The notes under the pieces are model-generated. The model saw nothing but the letters and a program-made list of their open reading frames with translations, was not told the origin of the DNA and searched no databases. Shown here piece after piece: positions 18,599-28,449 of a stretch of 64,000 nt of DNA. The translations under genes and the position numbers were made by a program. The DNA comes from Effrenium voratum (taxonomy: Eukaryota > Sar > Dinophyceae > Suessiales > Symbiodiniaceae): positions 1-64,000 of the forward strand of contig CAUJNA010001508.1 of assembly GCA_963377175.1 (NCBI GenBank). Direction: 5' to 3'. Each line of letters opens with the position of its first letter. The first letter of the stretch is position 1.

Positions 18599-19473
18599 GT
18601 TTTTGAAGGGTTGGTGTTTTGGTTTTCAGTTTCATCATTTTCACTTTCAGCATCAGTAGGAACAGGCATATCTGTAGGAGGTGCTATTTCATAATTAGCA
18701 TTTTCTTTGGATGATGATGAATTAACAGTATGCGTTGAAGAACTATTAACAGTGATAGGCGGAGAACTATGAACACTGATAGGAGGCGAAGTGTTTAACT
18801 CAACTTCTTCACTAACATTTGTATTCAACCAATTCATTATGGCACTTGCTATATCATAAGACGAAACTAATGAATTCATTGTTAAATTAACTAATAACTC
18901 TGAATTTTGAATTGTGGTTATTGTAGTGTGGTATGTTAAATGTGCTACTATTTGACCTATACTAAAACCCGACCTCATCATAATTTCTATAATCCTCATC
19001 AACATAAATAATTTCCTTCTATATTTTTCAATGTCATCATCTTTTTTATCATCATCATCATCGTCATCATCAGATAAATCAGGATCATATGTAAATGCTT
19101 CTGCTTCTGCTTCAGCCTTGGTTATCAATTTGCTATTGAAACTCTTTGAAGACCCACCTAATATTTTTGTCTCATCATCAAAATTATAGGTTTGTGTCGC
19201 TTTATCATTTGGAAGGTCTGTTTGTGTTGCCTTGTTCTCTTTGTTAAGCGTTTGTGTTGCCTTATCTGCCATCATAACTTCTGCATTCATATAACGTTCT
19301 TTATTTTTATAATTCATCAAATCCATTTTATCAAAATCAAAATTATTCAATAACATTCCTTTCCTGTATTTCTTCAATATAACTGTTGTTTTTAGTTTGC
19401 TTGTGATTGCTTTTTTAAGCATTTCATCATAAGTAGGGCGTTTCCTTAACTTGTGTTTTAGATTGTTAGTCAT
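18586..19473 (-). CDS. Viral protein with three evenly spaced KATQT motifs (dynein light chain LC8-type sites)
   Basis: Intact 295-residue frame. The N-terminus has LKHKLRKRPTYDEMLKKA, a block also present at the start of the gene at 19554-20509. KATQT occurs at residues 71-75, 81-85 and 91-95, exactly 10 residues apart, in a stretch predicted to be disordered. (K/R)xTQT is the canonical binding motif of the dynein light chain LC8 (DYNLL). An acidic run of eight Asp, a helical segment (LFMLMRIIEIMMRSG) and a Ser/Thr/Pro-rich tail follow. LC8 binding is inferred from the motif; it could serve intracellular transport or force dimerisation of the protein. Confidence 0.7.
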   Translation of the reverse strand: MTNNLKHKLRKRPTYDEMLKKAITSKLKTTVILKKYRKGMLLNNFDFDKMDLMNYKNKERYMNAEVMMADKATQTLNKENKATQTDLPNDKATQTYNFDDETKILGGSSKSFNSKLITKAEAEAEAFTYDPDLSDDDDDDDDKKDDDIEKYRRKLFMLMRIIEIMMRSGFSIGQIVAHLTYHTTITTIQNSELLVNLTMNSLVSSYDIASAIMNWLNTNVSEEVELNTSPPISVHSSPPITVNSSSTHTVNSSSSKENANYEIAPPTDMPVPTDAESENDETENQNTNPSKTKTT

Positions 19474-19553
19474 TTTATATAATTGATGATAAATTATATA
19501 AATGATTTAGATGTCGTATTCACTCCTATTGACAAATTATGTAAAATGATTGG

Positions 19554-20509
19554 TTAATCCTTTGATGCTTTACCTTTTCCTTTCATATCTCTCCATTCTT
19601 CCATTCTTTTTCTTAACAATTCATCATTTACTTTTGTTGTCCATTTCCCCTTTGAAATTAATTCTTCAATCACATTAATTAAGTATTGTTTCTTGGATTG
19701 GTCTTTGCCCTTTCCTTTCGTTTTTAAACTGTCATACTTTGCTTGTTGTTCTGGTGTCATTTGAAAGCCTCTTAAATGTAATTGAAAAAAGATGTCATCT
19801 GTGCTAATGTCTTTGTGTTTCCACCTGTCTTTGTCTGTGTTGTAATCTATTGTTTCTCTTGCTTTTCTTGATTTAGGTGGTGCTTTCGTGCTTTCATCAT
19901 CATCCTTTGTTTGTCTGCCTATGTTTTCATTTTCTCTTGTCATTAGTCCTCTTTGTGCCCCTTGTATCCGTTTAACTGCTTCATCCTTTGTAATAATTGG
20001 TTCTAACGGTGGTAAGTCATCATCGCTTGATTTAGCAGTTGCCATTGATTGTACCTCTGATGGTGTATCATATTTTGTTTTTCTCCAACCTGTGGCTACA
20101 CGTGCCCTTTCGTGTAAATCATCTAAAAATTGTCGTCTAACATCTTCTGACATTTGACTGATTTGTTGTTCGTGTTGTTCCTCGGCGTCGTCCATTGTGG
20201 CACTTAGTGTTTGTATTGCTCCGTCTCTTAAATCATCCATTTCATCGTCCTTTGCCATATCAAACTGTTCAATGGTTTTAGGTTGTTCTAATATTTTTTG
20301 AAAGTGTTATCACGAAAATAATAAGCATTTCTGTCTATTGCATCTCTTATATTCTTATTTTTATATTCTTCCTTTGTAATTTCCTTGATGAGTTCATTAT
20401 AGGACGGTCTTAATCGCAATTGTGATTTTAACGTTTTCATCTGTAATGGAGCTTTGCTCCATAGCAGATTTAAACCTTCGGTTTTCATCTGTGCATTGTC
20501 TAATCTCAT
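19554..20509 (-). pseudogene. Viral protein sharing an RPxYxE N-terminal block, one frameshift
   Basis: The start at 20509 gives MRLDNAQMKTEGLNLLWSKA, then LKSQLRLRPSYNELIKEI, similar to the N-terminus of the 18586-19473 protein. The frame ends after DNTFKKY at an A-run near 20297-20302. The next frame continues without a gap (ILEQPKTIEQFDMAKDDEMD) to 19554. About 318 residues, helical and charged, with an IQ-like helix (EAVKRIQGAQRGLMTRE) and a Lys/Gly-rich end. No family is recognised. Confidence 0.6.
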
Positions 20510-20552
20510 TATATGTAATTAATTAGATTATAAAAATATTAATCTAATTAAT

Positions 20553-20969
20553 TTATTCAAACTTATAATTCTTTCTTAATTGATTGATTATATCATTTTT
20601 CTTCTTAATGATTTCCGAATAGTTTTTACCAGTTTCACTTGATGGATGATGTCTTATTCTTTCACTTTCTAACCTTTGTATCTCATTAAACATTGAATTT
20701 GCTTCATCTTGATATCTTCTTTTATTTTGAAATATAGCATAATCCTTTTTAGCGTTATGAAATTCTAAATGTTCCTTCATTTCTTTCAGATATGTATAAT
20801 TTGGTTGATGTGCTTTGTTGTCTCCTTCATAATAGTAATGGACGCTTGATGTAAACTTCTTACTTGGTTTTGTTATGGGATTATAAAATTTGTTTGATGT
20901 TGGTAATTTACCTACTTTACCATTCTTTGTAAGTGTTGATTTTATATTTTCAAAATCCAACTTATTCAT
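20553..20969 (-). CDS. Unknown charged helical viral protein
   Basis: Intact 138-residue frame (MNKLDFENIKSTLTKNGKVG). The C-terminal half is a likely coiled coil (NSMFNEIQRLESERIRH). No family is recognised. Its start lies in the 133-base tandem duplication that begins at 20952. Confidence 0.6.
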   Translation of the reverse strand: MNKLDFENIKSTLTKNGKVGKLPTSNKFYNPITKPSKKFTSSVHYYYEGDNKAHQPNYTYLKEMKEHLEFHNAKKDYAIFQNKRRYQDEANSMFNEIQRLESERIRHHPSSETGKNYSEIIKKKNDIINQLRKNYKFE

Positions 20970-21217
20970 ATAATAATAATTAGATTAAATAATTTTACTT
21001 GCTAAATTATTAATTTTCTGTTTATTTTTATTGTCTCGTTCTACCTTCATATTAATATATCTATCTTTTGCAGTTTCAAACACTAAAATCCAACTTATTC
21101 ATATAATAATAATTAGATTAAATAATTTTACTTGCTAAATTATTAATTTTCTGTTTATTTTTATTGTCTCGTTCTACCTTCATATTAATATATCTATCTT
21201 TTGCAGTTTCAAACACT
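20952..21217. repeat. Exact 133 bp tandem duplication
   Basis: The 133 bases from 20952 are repeated from 21085, apparently without mismatch. The unit holds the start region of one gene and the end of the next. It is a recent duplication or an assembly artefact. Confidence 0.8.
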
Positions 21218-21495
21218 TTATTAGCTGTTGTTTCTAAATGTTTTTTCAATCGTTCTTCAACTCTTCTTTCTATTTCTTGTTCATCCACTTTTGGAATATC
21301 GCTTTTTACTCTGTTATAAACACCTTCCTTGAATTCTTCTGCTTGGACTGGGTTGATGACCTTTTTTCTAATTGGTTTGTTTACATCTATAACTTTGTTA
21401 GTGCCCTTCTTCACTCCACGACAAGCGTGTTTATACTTATAGTTGTACGCAGTCATTAAAGTTCCACAAGTAGGACAGTTCATTTTCTCCTTCAT
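21118..21495 (-). CDS. Zinc-ribbon plus coiled-coil viral protein
   Basis: 125 residues with an N-terminal CPTCG...HAC block (MNCPTCGTLMTAYNYKYKHA), a probable zinc site. A basic linker and a long helix (EQEIERRVEERLKKHLETTA) follow. It overlaps the previous frame by ATGA at 21492-21495. That is either a normal overlap or a one-base slip splitting a single gene. Function unknown. Confidence 0.6.
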   Translation of the reverse strand: MKEKMNCPTCGTLMTAYNYKYKHACRGVKKGTNKVIDVNKPIRKKVINPVQAEEFKEGVYNRVKSDIPKVDEQEIERRVEERLKKHLETTANKVFETAKDRYINMKVERDNKNKQKINNLASKII

Positions 21496-21680
21496 TTGTT
21501 TTTAACAGTAAACTCTTCTTCAACTAGTTCATTATTTTCAATAGGTTTAACTTCATCAACTACTTCATTATTCTCAACTGGTTTAACTTCTTCAACTACT
21601 TCATTATTCTCAACAGGTTTAACTTCTTCTACTGCTTCGTTATTTTCACTAACAACATCTACCACCTCTATTTTACTCAT
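21492..21680 (-). CDS. Acidic repeat protein
   Basis: 62 residues made mostly of four copies of a 12-residue unit (VKPVENNEVVEE and variants). Probably disordered. It may be the N-terminus of the zinc-ribbon protein at 21118-21495 if the ATGA overlap is a slip. Confidence 0.5.
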   Translation of the reverse strand: MSKIEVVDVVSENNEAVEEVKPVENNEVVEEVKPVENNEVVDEVKPIENNELVEEEFTVKNK

Positions 21681-21716
21681 ATATTTATATTATATAATTA
21701 TTTTTATGATGAATTA

Positions 21717-22554
21717 TTAAGTCTCAACAAATGTTAAACTAAAACTACTGTCAGCTCCGTGTAAATCTACAGTTTTTCCATAAGCGTCAACATATTTAAA
21801 ATGTAAGCGTCTCAAATGTCTCATTGAAACATCATTAGCGTCATTCATTAAAATCTCACTATCATAGATCACATTACCAAATCCACCAGTAATAGGAATT
21901 TTCTTCAATACACGGGCAACTCCATAAGGTGCTAATTGGTTTCCATTAGTTAAACTATCACTGGTTAAGTAAATATTTTTCACTGGTAATAAATTAACAA
22001 AACCACTAACGAAAGGGTCAGGTGCATAATTGATTTTTTTCAACAGTGTTTCCTAAAACATTGTTGATAGACATTGTATGACTTCTATCATAACCAACAC
22101 TAAACCCATAGTTAGTTTGCAATTCTTTATCCGTATGAATTACATAATAGTAAGCAACATAATTACAACTTATAGTTATAGTATTTGTTTTTAATGAATA
22201 ACTACAACTAAAATAATCATTATTTCCATCAGTTCCATTAGTAGCAGTATTCAATTTATTTTGTAATTCAGTTGCTAATTCACTTCCTACATAACTACCT
22301 TTATCAGGTGCTACAATAAAATAATATACTGGCGCTCCTCCTGTTGTTCCACCTAATGTTAAATATAATCTGTTATTTACATTTTCTTCAATGGGATAGA
22401 TAGTATTAGGTAGTGATAGTTCGTGAACATAGAGTTTTGTATTTGCTCCTGTTTCTTGGGTTTCTGGTAAATCTATAACAAAGTCAGAAGTGCTTACACT
22501 GTCATTTAAATTTCTATGTCGTGTATCAATGTATATTTTTCTAAATCTTGCCAT
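21717..22554 (-). pseudogene. Penton-type minor capsid protein, one frameshift
   Basis: The start at 22554 (MARFRKIYIDTRHRNLND) is followed by DFVIDLPETQETGANTKLY, a beta-rich body. A slip in a seven-base T-run at 22034-22040 shifts the frame, and coding continues with INYAPDPFVSGFVNLLPV to the C-terminal block MRHLRRLHFKYVDAYG and the stop at 21717. About 278 residues. The GC-rich element's copy (1002-1734) matches at both ends. Role: probable pentameric capsid vertex protein. It is divergent from the lipase and capsid genes, with the shared intergenic region near 22555-22598. Confidence 0.7.
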
Positions 22555-22598
22555 ATTTTTATTAGTTATTTAAATAAAAAATATCAGTATTTAATATA

Positions 22599-23507
22599 AT
22601 GAAATATAAATATTATTTAAAAGAAGGTGGTTTAAAATCATACAATACACTTCATCAAGGTCGTAGTGAAATGTATAGAAAATAATTAATGAAATTCAAC
22701 AAGAAAAATCATTATTCAAGCCCAAATATAATAATAATAATTCTGACACAGAAGGATTAAACAAAGCATATACAAATGGTAAAGGTTTCTCTATTGATGG
22801 CAATAAATTATATGTTGCTGGGACATGTGGTAAGTCTAATATTAAATCAAATATTAATGATATTTTCAGTGATATTACAATTCCATTTGGTTAAGTTCAT
22901 ACAGTGAAAGGTATAGAGATATTAGTGATATACTTGATGAAAACCATAATATAACTGAAGTTATTTCTCATTCATTGGGAAGTAGTGCGAGTGCTAAATA
23001 TCTACAAAATAACCCCGATAGAAATATTAGATTAACTACTTACGGCGCTCCGTTTATTTCAATGTCAAGCAAAAATGATGACAACTACACAAGCATACGA
23101 AATTTTGGAGATATAGTCAGTGTTTTTGATAGAGGTAGTATAACATCAAATAGAGGAGGTTTTAACCCATTAACAAATCATCAACACTCATTGTATGGTG
23201 ATACTGGCAAGGATGTATCAAGAAGTATTGAGCCTGTAAAGGAAATTTTGTAGTCTTATATATAACGCATATTAATGATATAAAAAACACTATAAATCCT
23301 AAAAAGAAAGTCAGTTATGATGACATTAAGAAAATAGTAGAGGATGACGCGAGGAACGAGCCTCGCGTGCTACGCGACCCTAATTATACGGTTGAACATA
23401 ATAATATTAAAAATAAATCTAGAAAACTATTAAACAAAAAATCTAAAAAAGAAGTTATAGATTATTCACACTTTAAAATAAATGAATTTAATAATAAAAT
23501 ATTATAA
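22599..23507 (+). pseudogene. Lipase-like alpha/beta-hydrolase, multiply frameshifted
   Basis: ATG 22599 (MKYKYYLKEGGLKSYNTL) begins a coding series across frames: NGKGFSIDGNKLYVAGTCG near 22777, then EVISHSLGSSASAKYL near 22955 and LTTYGAPFISMSS, NFGDIVSVFDRG and a tail to 23507. SHSLGSS fits a nucleophile elbow, with the first Gly replaced by Ser. GAPFIS and GDIVSVFD fit the class-3 lipase pattern, where Asp and His complete the triad. Lipase or phospholipase genes occur in some PLVs and virophages and may help membrane passage. A T-run slip at 23247-23250 and several earlier shifts break it. It directly precedes the capsid gene. Confidence 0.6.
23345..23382. repeat. GC-rich palindrome inside AT-rich coding sequence
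   Basis: CGCGAGG (23348-23354) pairs with CCTCGCG (23361-23367), followed by GCGTGCTACGC. The block stands out in AT-rich surroundings and is read in frame in the tail of the lipase-like protein. Confidence 0.6.
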
Positions 23508-23535
23508 TATTTTTCTATTATTAAATATATAAGTT

Positions 23536-24941
23536 ATGGAAACATTAGATAATTCAGATGTTCTTGTTGAAAAGAATTTAAGATTTAAATTAAAAGATGG
23601 TGGTTCTTATGTTCGGTCAAAAGAAAGTAAAAACTTTTATCCTTCATCGGTTTCTACTTATACCGCTGATACAAATTCAGTAATTAGATTTAACATTACC
23701 GGTTCGCCTAATCAATGGCTTTCGCTTCCTTCACTATTATTAGGATTTACATTAGAAAATACTGACACCAGTGCTAATGTTAATGCTGAACTTCGCCCAA
23801 TTTCAACTGGTGCTTTCTTTTCAAGAGTGCGAGTGATGATGGGAGATGTGATAATATGTGATTTGAATTCTACATCACGCGCTGATGCTATGAAAGATTT
23901 ACTTAAAACATCAGAAGCAAAAAGAGCAGATGAAGTTTTAGGTTTTGGAAATTCGTTTAATAATAACGATGTTAGATATCTAACTTATACTCAAGTAGCA
24001 ACGAACCCAAGCGCTAATAATGTTGCAAGTGTCACGAGACAAGTCGCTACAAGTAATAAACGAGGCGTTGCAAAAGGTAAAAGTGCTAATGTATTTTATG
24101 ATATGAATTTGAAATGCTTTAAGACTTGTGAAAACTGGATACCTTTATCTTATTGTCCTATAACCATAGAATTATATTTAGTGAATGATGCTACACTACC
24201 AATTATTGCTCAAGGTGCTACGGCTGATTTCACGGCTACAAATACTTCTAACAGCTGGGCAATAAAAAAGCCAATTTTCAAAGGACATGTTTATTCTCTT
24301 GATGATAGTTTATACGCAGAATATGCTAAAATATTAGAAAGTGGTTCTCTTCCAATTACTTTTGAGACTGAAACAATGCAAGAACAAACCACATCAGCAT
24401 CTACTGAATCTTTACAACAATCGTTAGGAATGTATCTAAACTATATAGAATGTTTATTTCATTTTCTAACACAATGAGTACAGGTTATGTAGGAGGATTT
24501 GGTGAAATTCTTAAGGAATACAACTCACTATATCATCCATTAGCGCATCAGGGTAGTGCTGTTGATGCTGGATATTATGACCCTATATATGATTTAACTG
24601 CTTCATTGGTGATTGGTAATTAAGTTATTCCTTCACAAGAAATTCAGGGTGTTCGTGAAGCATATGTCCATTTAATGCATTGTTCTGACAATCCACTATT
24701 GGTTAGAAGCGAGGACTATAAAACACAAGCATTTATGTTTGGATTTAATCTTCAAAAGTTGGAGTCAGCCGCATATACTGGAATGAACCTTAAAAATAAT
24801 TCAAACATGGTAGTCAAAATTCGCCCCCTTGATGGGACTACTTTATACACAAGTAATTTTATGCCGACACGGATGTATATTCATATGGTGCATGAGTGCA
24901 TTCTTGAAATCCGATCAAATTCTGTAACATTTTATGATTAA
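23536..24941 (+). pseudogene. Major capsid protein (double jelly-roll type)
   Basis: The start MEtLDNSDVLVEKNLRFKLK is followed by a beta-rich sequence of about 468 residues in all. It includes VSTYTADTNSVIRFNITGS, YLNYIECLFHF at the first break, TGYVGGFGEILKEYNSLYH and the C-terminus MYIHMVHECILEIRSNSVTF. Size, beta richness and position beside penton, lipase and fibre genes fit the PLV/Polinton capsid protein. A missing T at about 24452-24455 shifts the frame, and TAA at 24621 interrupts it in frame. No homologous full-length gene remains in the GC-rich element. Confidence 0.7.
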
Positions 24942-24986
24942 ATAAAAAATATGATATTGAAAATATCTAATTAATAATATAATATT

Positions 24987-27776
24987 ATGAGCAAAAACTT
25001 AATGAATACCTTTGATATTATCGCAAATAAAATTAGGCAAGTAAAAGACGGAGCAGTTAATGATATAGAAGACCTTTACGCAAGTAAATCTGACATTCAA
25101 ACAGTATTAGACAGTAAAGCAGACCAAGCAGATACTTATAGAAAGCAACAAATAGACACTAATTTTTATGATATAACTGAAACATATGACAAAACAGAAA
25201 CTAATGTATTATCAAATAATATTAGTTCAAATACATTTTTAATAGGTAATCTAACAATAACTTCAAATACAAATTTTAATAATATTTCATCAAATACAAA
25301 TTTAATAAATAATTTAATTTCTACTATAACATCTAATTTTAATAATATTTCATCAAATATAAACTTAATAAATAATTTAAGTTCTACTATAACATCTAAT
25401 TTTAATAATATTAGTTCTAATTCTAACTTAAGTAATACAAATTTTAATAACATTTCATCAAATATACATTTGATAAATAATTTAACTTCTACTATAACAT
25501 CTAATTTTAATAATATTAGTTCCAATTCAAATTTAATAACAGGATTAAATAGTACAATAAATTCACATATTATAGCAATATCAGATTTACAGAATGGTGG
25601 TTCATTTAATGAAACAGAGTACTATAATAAAATAACAACTAATAATTTATTATCAGAAAAGTTAAATACATCAATATTAAATAATACATTAATACATAAT
25701 ATAACAACAACATCGACTTTTAAAATAGCAAATTTTGGAAATTATAATAATTTCTTTGAAATGTATAATAATTATTTTGATAGTTATGTTTATGGAAGTT
25801 TGGCAGGTTCAACAATGTTTTTAAATCAAAGAGGTTTTGGAAATGTAGAACTTAATAATTCTTCAACTTTTCAAAATGATAAAATAATATTAAATCATAA
25901 TACCACAATATTAAGTAATTTACAAGTATCCGGCTTATTTTCTTGTTCATCTATTTTAGATATAATTGGTTCTGATGCTCGTTATGTTTTACAAAGTGAT
26001 GGGTTAAGTGGATTAATTACAGGTAATACAAACACAATTAATTCAATAATTACTAGCAATAATTCACAGGATACATCATTAGGACAAAAGTTAGACAAAA
26101 TAGATACTAACGCTCAATCAATAGCAGGTGCTATTAATTTTAGTGATAATGCAACTTTACACAGTGATTTAAATATGCTGACTACTGGCTCTATAATATG
26201 TAATAAATTTAAAACTACACCTTCGCCTGATTTAGGATTACAAATGACATTTCAAATGTTTAATCGTGAATTTAATATTAATAGAGATGGCAGAATGTGG
26301 ATGAGTAGCGCAGGAGGTCAATGGGAAACCCAAATAGGAGATGCTAATGTTGGTCGTGTGTGGGTTAAAGATAGGTTTGGTTTAGGTGCTGTTGGTGTTA
26401 ATGGTTATGTTTTAAATTGTGCTGGACAAGCGAGATTTACAGGTGCTGCTCAGTTTGTAGGGACTAACAGCGCAATAAGTCTTAATAATGGTGCATATTT
26501 GAATTTTAATAATAATGGTTCAATACAAAGATATACACCTGATGCTATAGAAGGTTTATATATGGCTCATAATAATTTTGTTGCCGTTAGTGTTGGTGAT
26601 GTTAGTAATGCTTCTAATCAATATATGATGTGTGATGGATTAGTGAATAAAACTATTTTTAGTAAACCTGTTGATGTGTTAGGTAATATTTATACGAATG
26701 CTGATGTTAATTGTGATAATATTAATATTGCTACTGACGGTAAATTAACAATTGATACAAATTGTGAATTATATAGGTATGTTAGTGCTTTTTCATCCTT
26801 TGATATGAGAAATACTGACGCTAATTCTTCAATTAGGTTCATTTGTGGAGACCCTGCCGTACAATCTAATATAGTTGGAGCAGTTGATATTTCTACTGGA
26901 TGGACTTTTAATACTGCTACTGCTGATTTTATGGGTAATTTATTTGCTGATGATGTTTATGTTAAAACTAATGGAGCATTAAGAAGTAATCATATAGCAC
27001 CTAACGGAGGAACATTAGTAACAGTTGATACTAACTTAGCAGTTCAAAATGCATATTTAGCAACCAATACCATTCAATCATTTGATTTAACAACGGTTTC
27101 ATTTTTAAATAATATTTCAATGACTACTGGAACAGATCTAAAGATGGGAACAAGTGAAATATCAACTTATTATGATGGAACTAGTTTATCTACAATTGAT
27201 GTAATATTCAGAACATCAAATACAGCGTTTAGAGTAGCAGATAGTTCAAGTACACCTTCAGTTTTATTATCTATTGATAAGACATTTGGAACAACAGTAA
27301 ATACTGAAAGTTTTACAAATAATGCTCCATCAACTTTTAATGAAAATATAACAGTTGTTAATACAAAAACATTATTTGTCAATGATATTCAAGATGCTTC
27401 AGGCGACGCTATTGATATTACTGCCGGAAGTGTAACTATAAATGGAAGCCTAATAGATAATTCTGATGCAAGATTAAAATATGATGTAGATTTACTTAAA
27501 AGCAATTGTATTAGTATGATTAAGAAATTCAAACCTAAAAAATTCAAAAGAAAAGATAGAGACGATGAGGATGCAATCCATATAGGTTATATTGCTGATG
27601 ATTTATTAAAAGCAGTTCCGAGAGAAATTAGTAATGTAGTTCATAGAAGTCGTGAATATTTAGGTATTGAATATACAAAAGTTCCAATACTATTACATAA
27701 AGCTTTACTGGAAGTAATAGATAAAGTTGAAAAATTGGAAAAATACATTAAAGAATTAAAAGGAAAAAATAAATAA
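24987..27776 (+). CDS. Fibre / receptor-binding-type protein with C-terminal intramolecular chaperone (S74-like)
   Basis: Intact 929-residue frame. The N-terminus (MSKNLMNTFDIIANKIRQVK) is helical. Residues about 70-200 are Asn/Ser-rich tandem repeats of the form NNISSN-x-NLINNL-STITSNF, which suggests a trimeric shaft. The middle is beta-rich. From about Ser826 (NSDARLKYDVDLL) the end matches the chaperone/auto-cleavage domain of phage endosialidase and tail fibres, with HIGYIADDLLKAVP and a terminal coiled coil. In that family the domain folds the trimer and cleaves itself off before the Ser. Role inferred: virion attachment fibre. Being undamaged next to broken capsid genes is notable. Confidence 0.75.
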   Translation: MSKNLMNTFDIIANKIRQVKDGAVNDIEDLYASKSDIQTVLDSKADQADTYRKQQIDTNFYDITETYDKTETNVLSNNISSNTFLIGNLTITSNTNFNNISSNTNLINNLISTITSNFNNISSNINLINNLSSTITSNFNNISSNSNLSNTNFNNISSNIHLINNLTSTITSNFNNISSNSNLITGLNSTINSHIIAISDLQNGGSFNETEYYNKITTNNLLSEKLNTSILNNTLIHNITTTSTFKIANFGNYNNFFEMYNNYFDSYVYGSLAGSTMFLNQRGFGNVELNNSSTFQNDKIILNHNTTILSNLQVSGLFSCSSILDIIGSDARYVLQSDGLSGLITGNTNTINSIITSNNSQDTSLGQKLDKIDTNAQSIAGAINFSDNATLHSDLNMLTTGSIICNKFKTTPSPDLGLQMTFQMFNREFNINRDGRMWMSSAGGQWETQIGDANVGRVWVKDRFGLGAVGVNGYVLNCAGQARFTGAAQFVGTNSAISLNNGAYLNFNNNGSIQRYTPDAIEGLYMAHNNFVAVSVGDVSNASNQYMMCDGLVNKTIFSKPVDVLGNIYTNADVNCDNINIATDGKLTIDTNCELYRYVSAFSSFDMRNTDANSSIRFICGDPAVQSNIVGAVDISTGWTFNTATADFMGNLFADDVYVKTNGALRSNHIAPNGGTLVTVDTNLAVQNAYLATNTIQSFDLTTVSFLNNISMTTGTDLKMGTSEISTYYDGTSLSTIDVIFRTSNTAFRVADSSSTPSVLLSIDKTFGTTVNTESFTNNAPSTFNENITVVNTKTLFVNDIQDASGDAIDITAGSVTINGSLIDNSDARLKYDVDLLKSNCISMIKKFKPKKFKRKDRDDEDAIHIGYIADDLLKAVPREISNVVHRSREYLGIEYTKVPILLHKALLEVIDKVEKLEKYIKELKGKNK

Positions 27777-27797
27777 ATAAATAATTAATATATATAT

Positions 27798-28120
27798 ATG
27801 GACATTGACAGAAAGGTTAAAATAGAAGTATTATTTAAAAATAAGGATATGAAAGAAAAATATGCTATTGTGGTTGCAAAATTACTAAATTAAATAAAGA
27901 TGATTTTTCATTAGATAAATGTAATAATGAAGAATGTAATTTTACTCATTCTAAATTTGATGACTATATTAAAGAATTAAAAACACAAATGAAAGAAGAG
28001 AAATTCAACAGACTAATAGATAAGTATAGTAAGGTAATAACTCCCATTGTTTGGGTATTGTTATGGCCTATTTTAATTCCTTTGAATATTTATTTTATTA
28101 TTAGATCATTATCGAAATAA
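27798..28120 (+). pseudogene. Small zinc-site protein with C-terminal membrane helix, frameshifted
   Basis: ATG 27798 (MDIDRKVKIEVLFKNKDM) runs to a shift in an A-rich stretch near 27850. The next frame has a Cys cluster (CYCGCKITKL...CNNEEC), a helix and a hydrophobic end (PIVWVLLWPILIPLNIYFII) that looks like a transmembrane anchor. About 107 residues. No family is recognised. Confidence 0.5.
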
Positions 28121-28210
28121 TAAAAAGAAAAATCTATATAATAATGATATTTTCTTTAAAAAATCTACTTAATTAATTAGATAAAAGATTATCTAATTTA
28201 TTTTTATATA

Positions 28211-28420
28211 ATGGGTATTGGTCAAAGCAAAAACGATGAAAATAACAGTATGGAAGGCATTAAGAATTTAAGAGTAGATGAAAAAACAAGAGCAGACACT
28301 TTAATAATAAAATCTATTCAAGAATGTGTAACGAGAATAGAAAAATTAGAAAAAGAAAAATCAGACAAACTAATATATAAATTACCAAATTTACAGTTTT
28401 GCAACGCTTCATTAATTTAA
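28211..28420 (+). CDS. Small protein with N-myristoylation-type start
   Basis: 69 residues beginning MGIGQSKNDENN. Gly2 and Ser6 fit the MGxxxS/T N-myristoylation signal. The rest is a charged helix (CVTRIEKLEKEKSDKL). A membrane or virion membrane association is possible but inferred only from the motif. Confidence 0.55.
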   Translation: MGIGQSKNDENNSMEGIKNLRVDEKTRADTLIIKSIQECVTRIEKLEKEKSDKLIYKLPNLQFCNASLI

Positions 28421-28449
28421 ATTAATAACATTAAACAATAAATTTAATG

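Noticed and set aside
25166..25525. 119-residue frame on the minus strand
   Set aside because: It is the mirror image of the Asn/Ser repeat shaft of the fibre gene.
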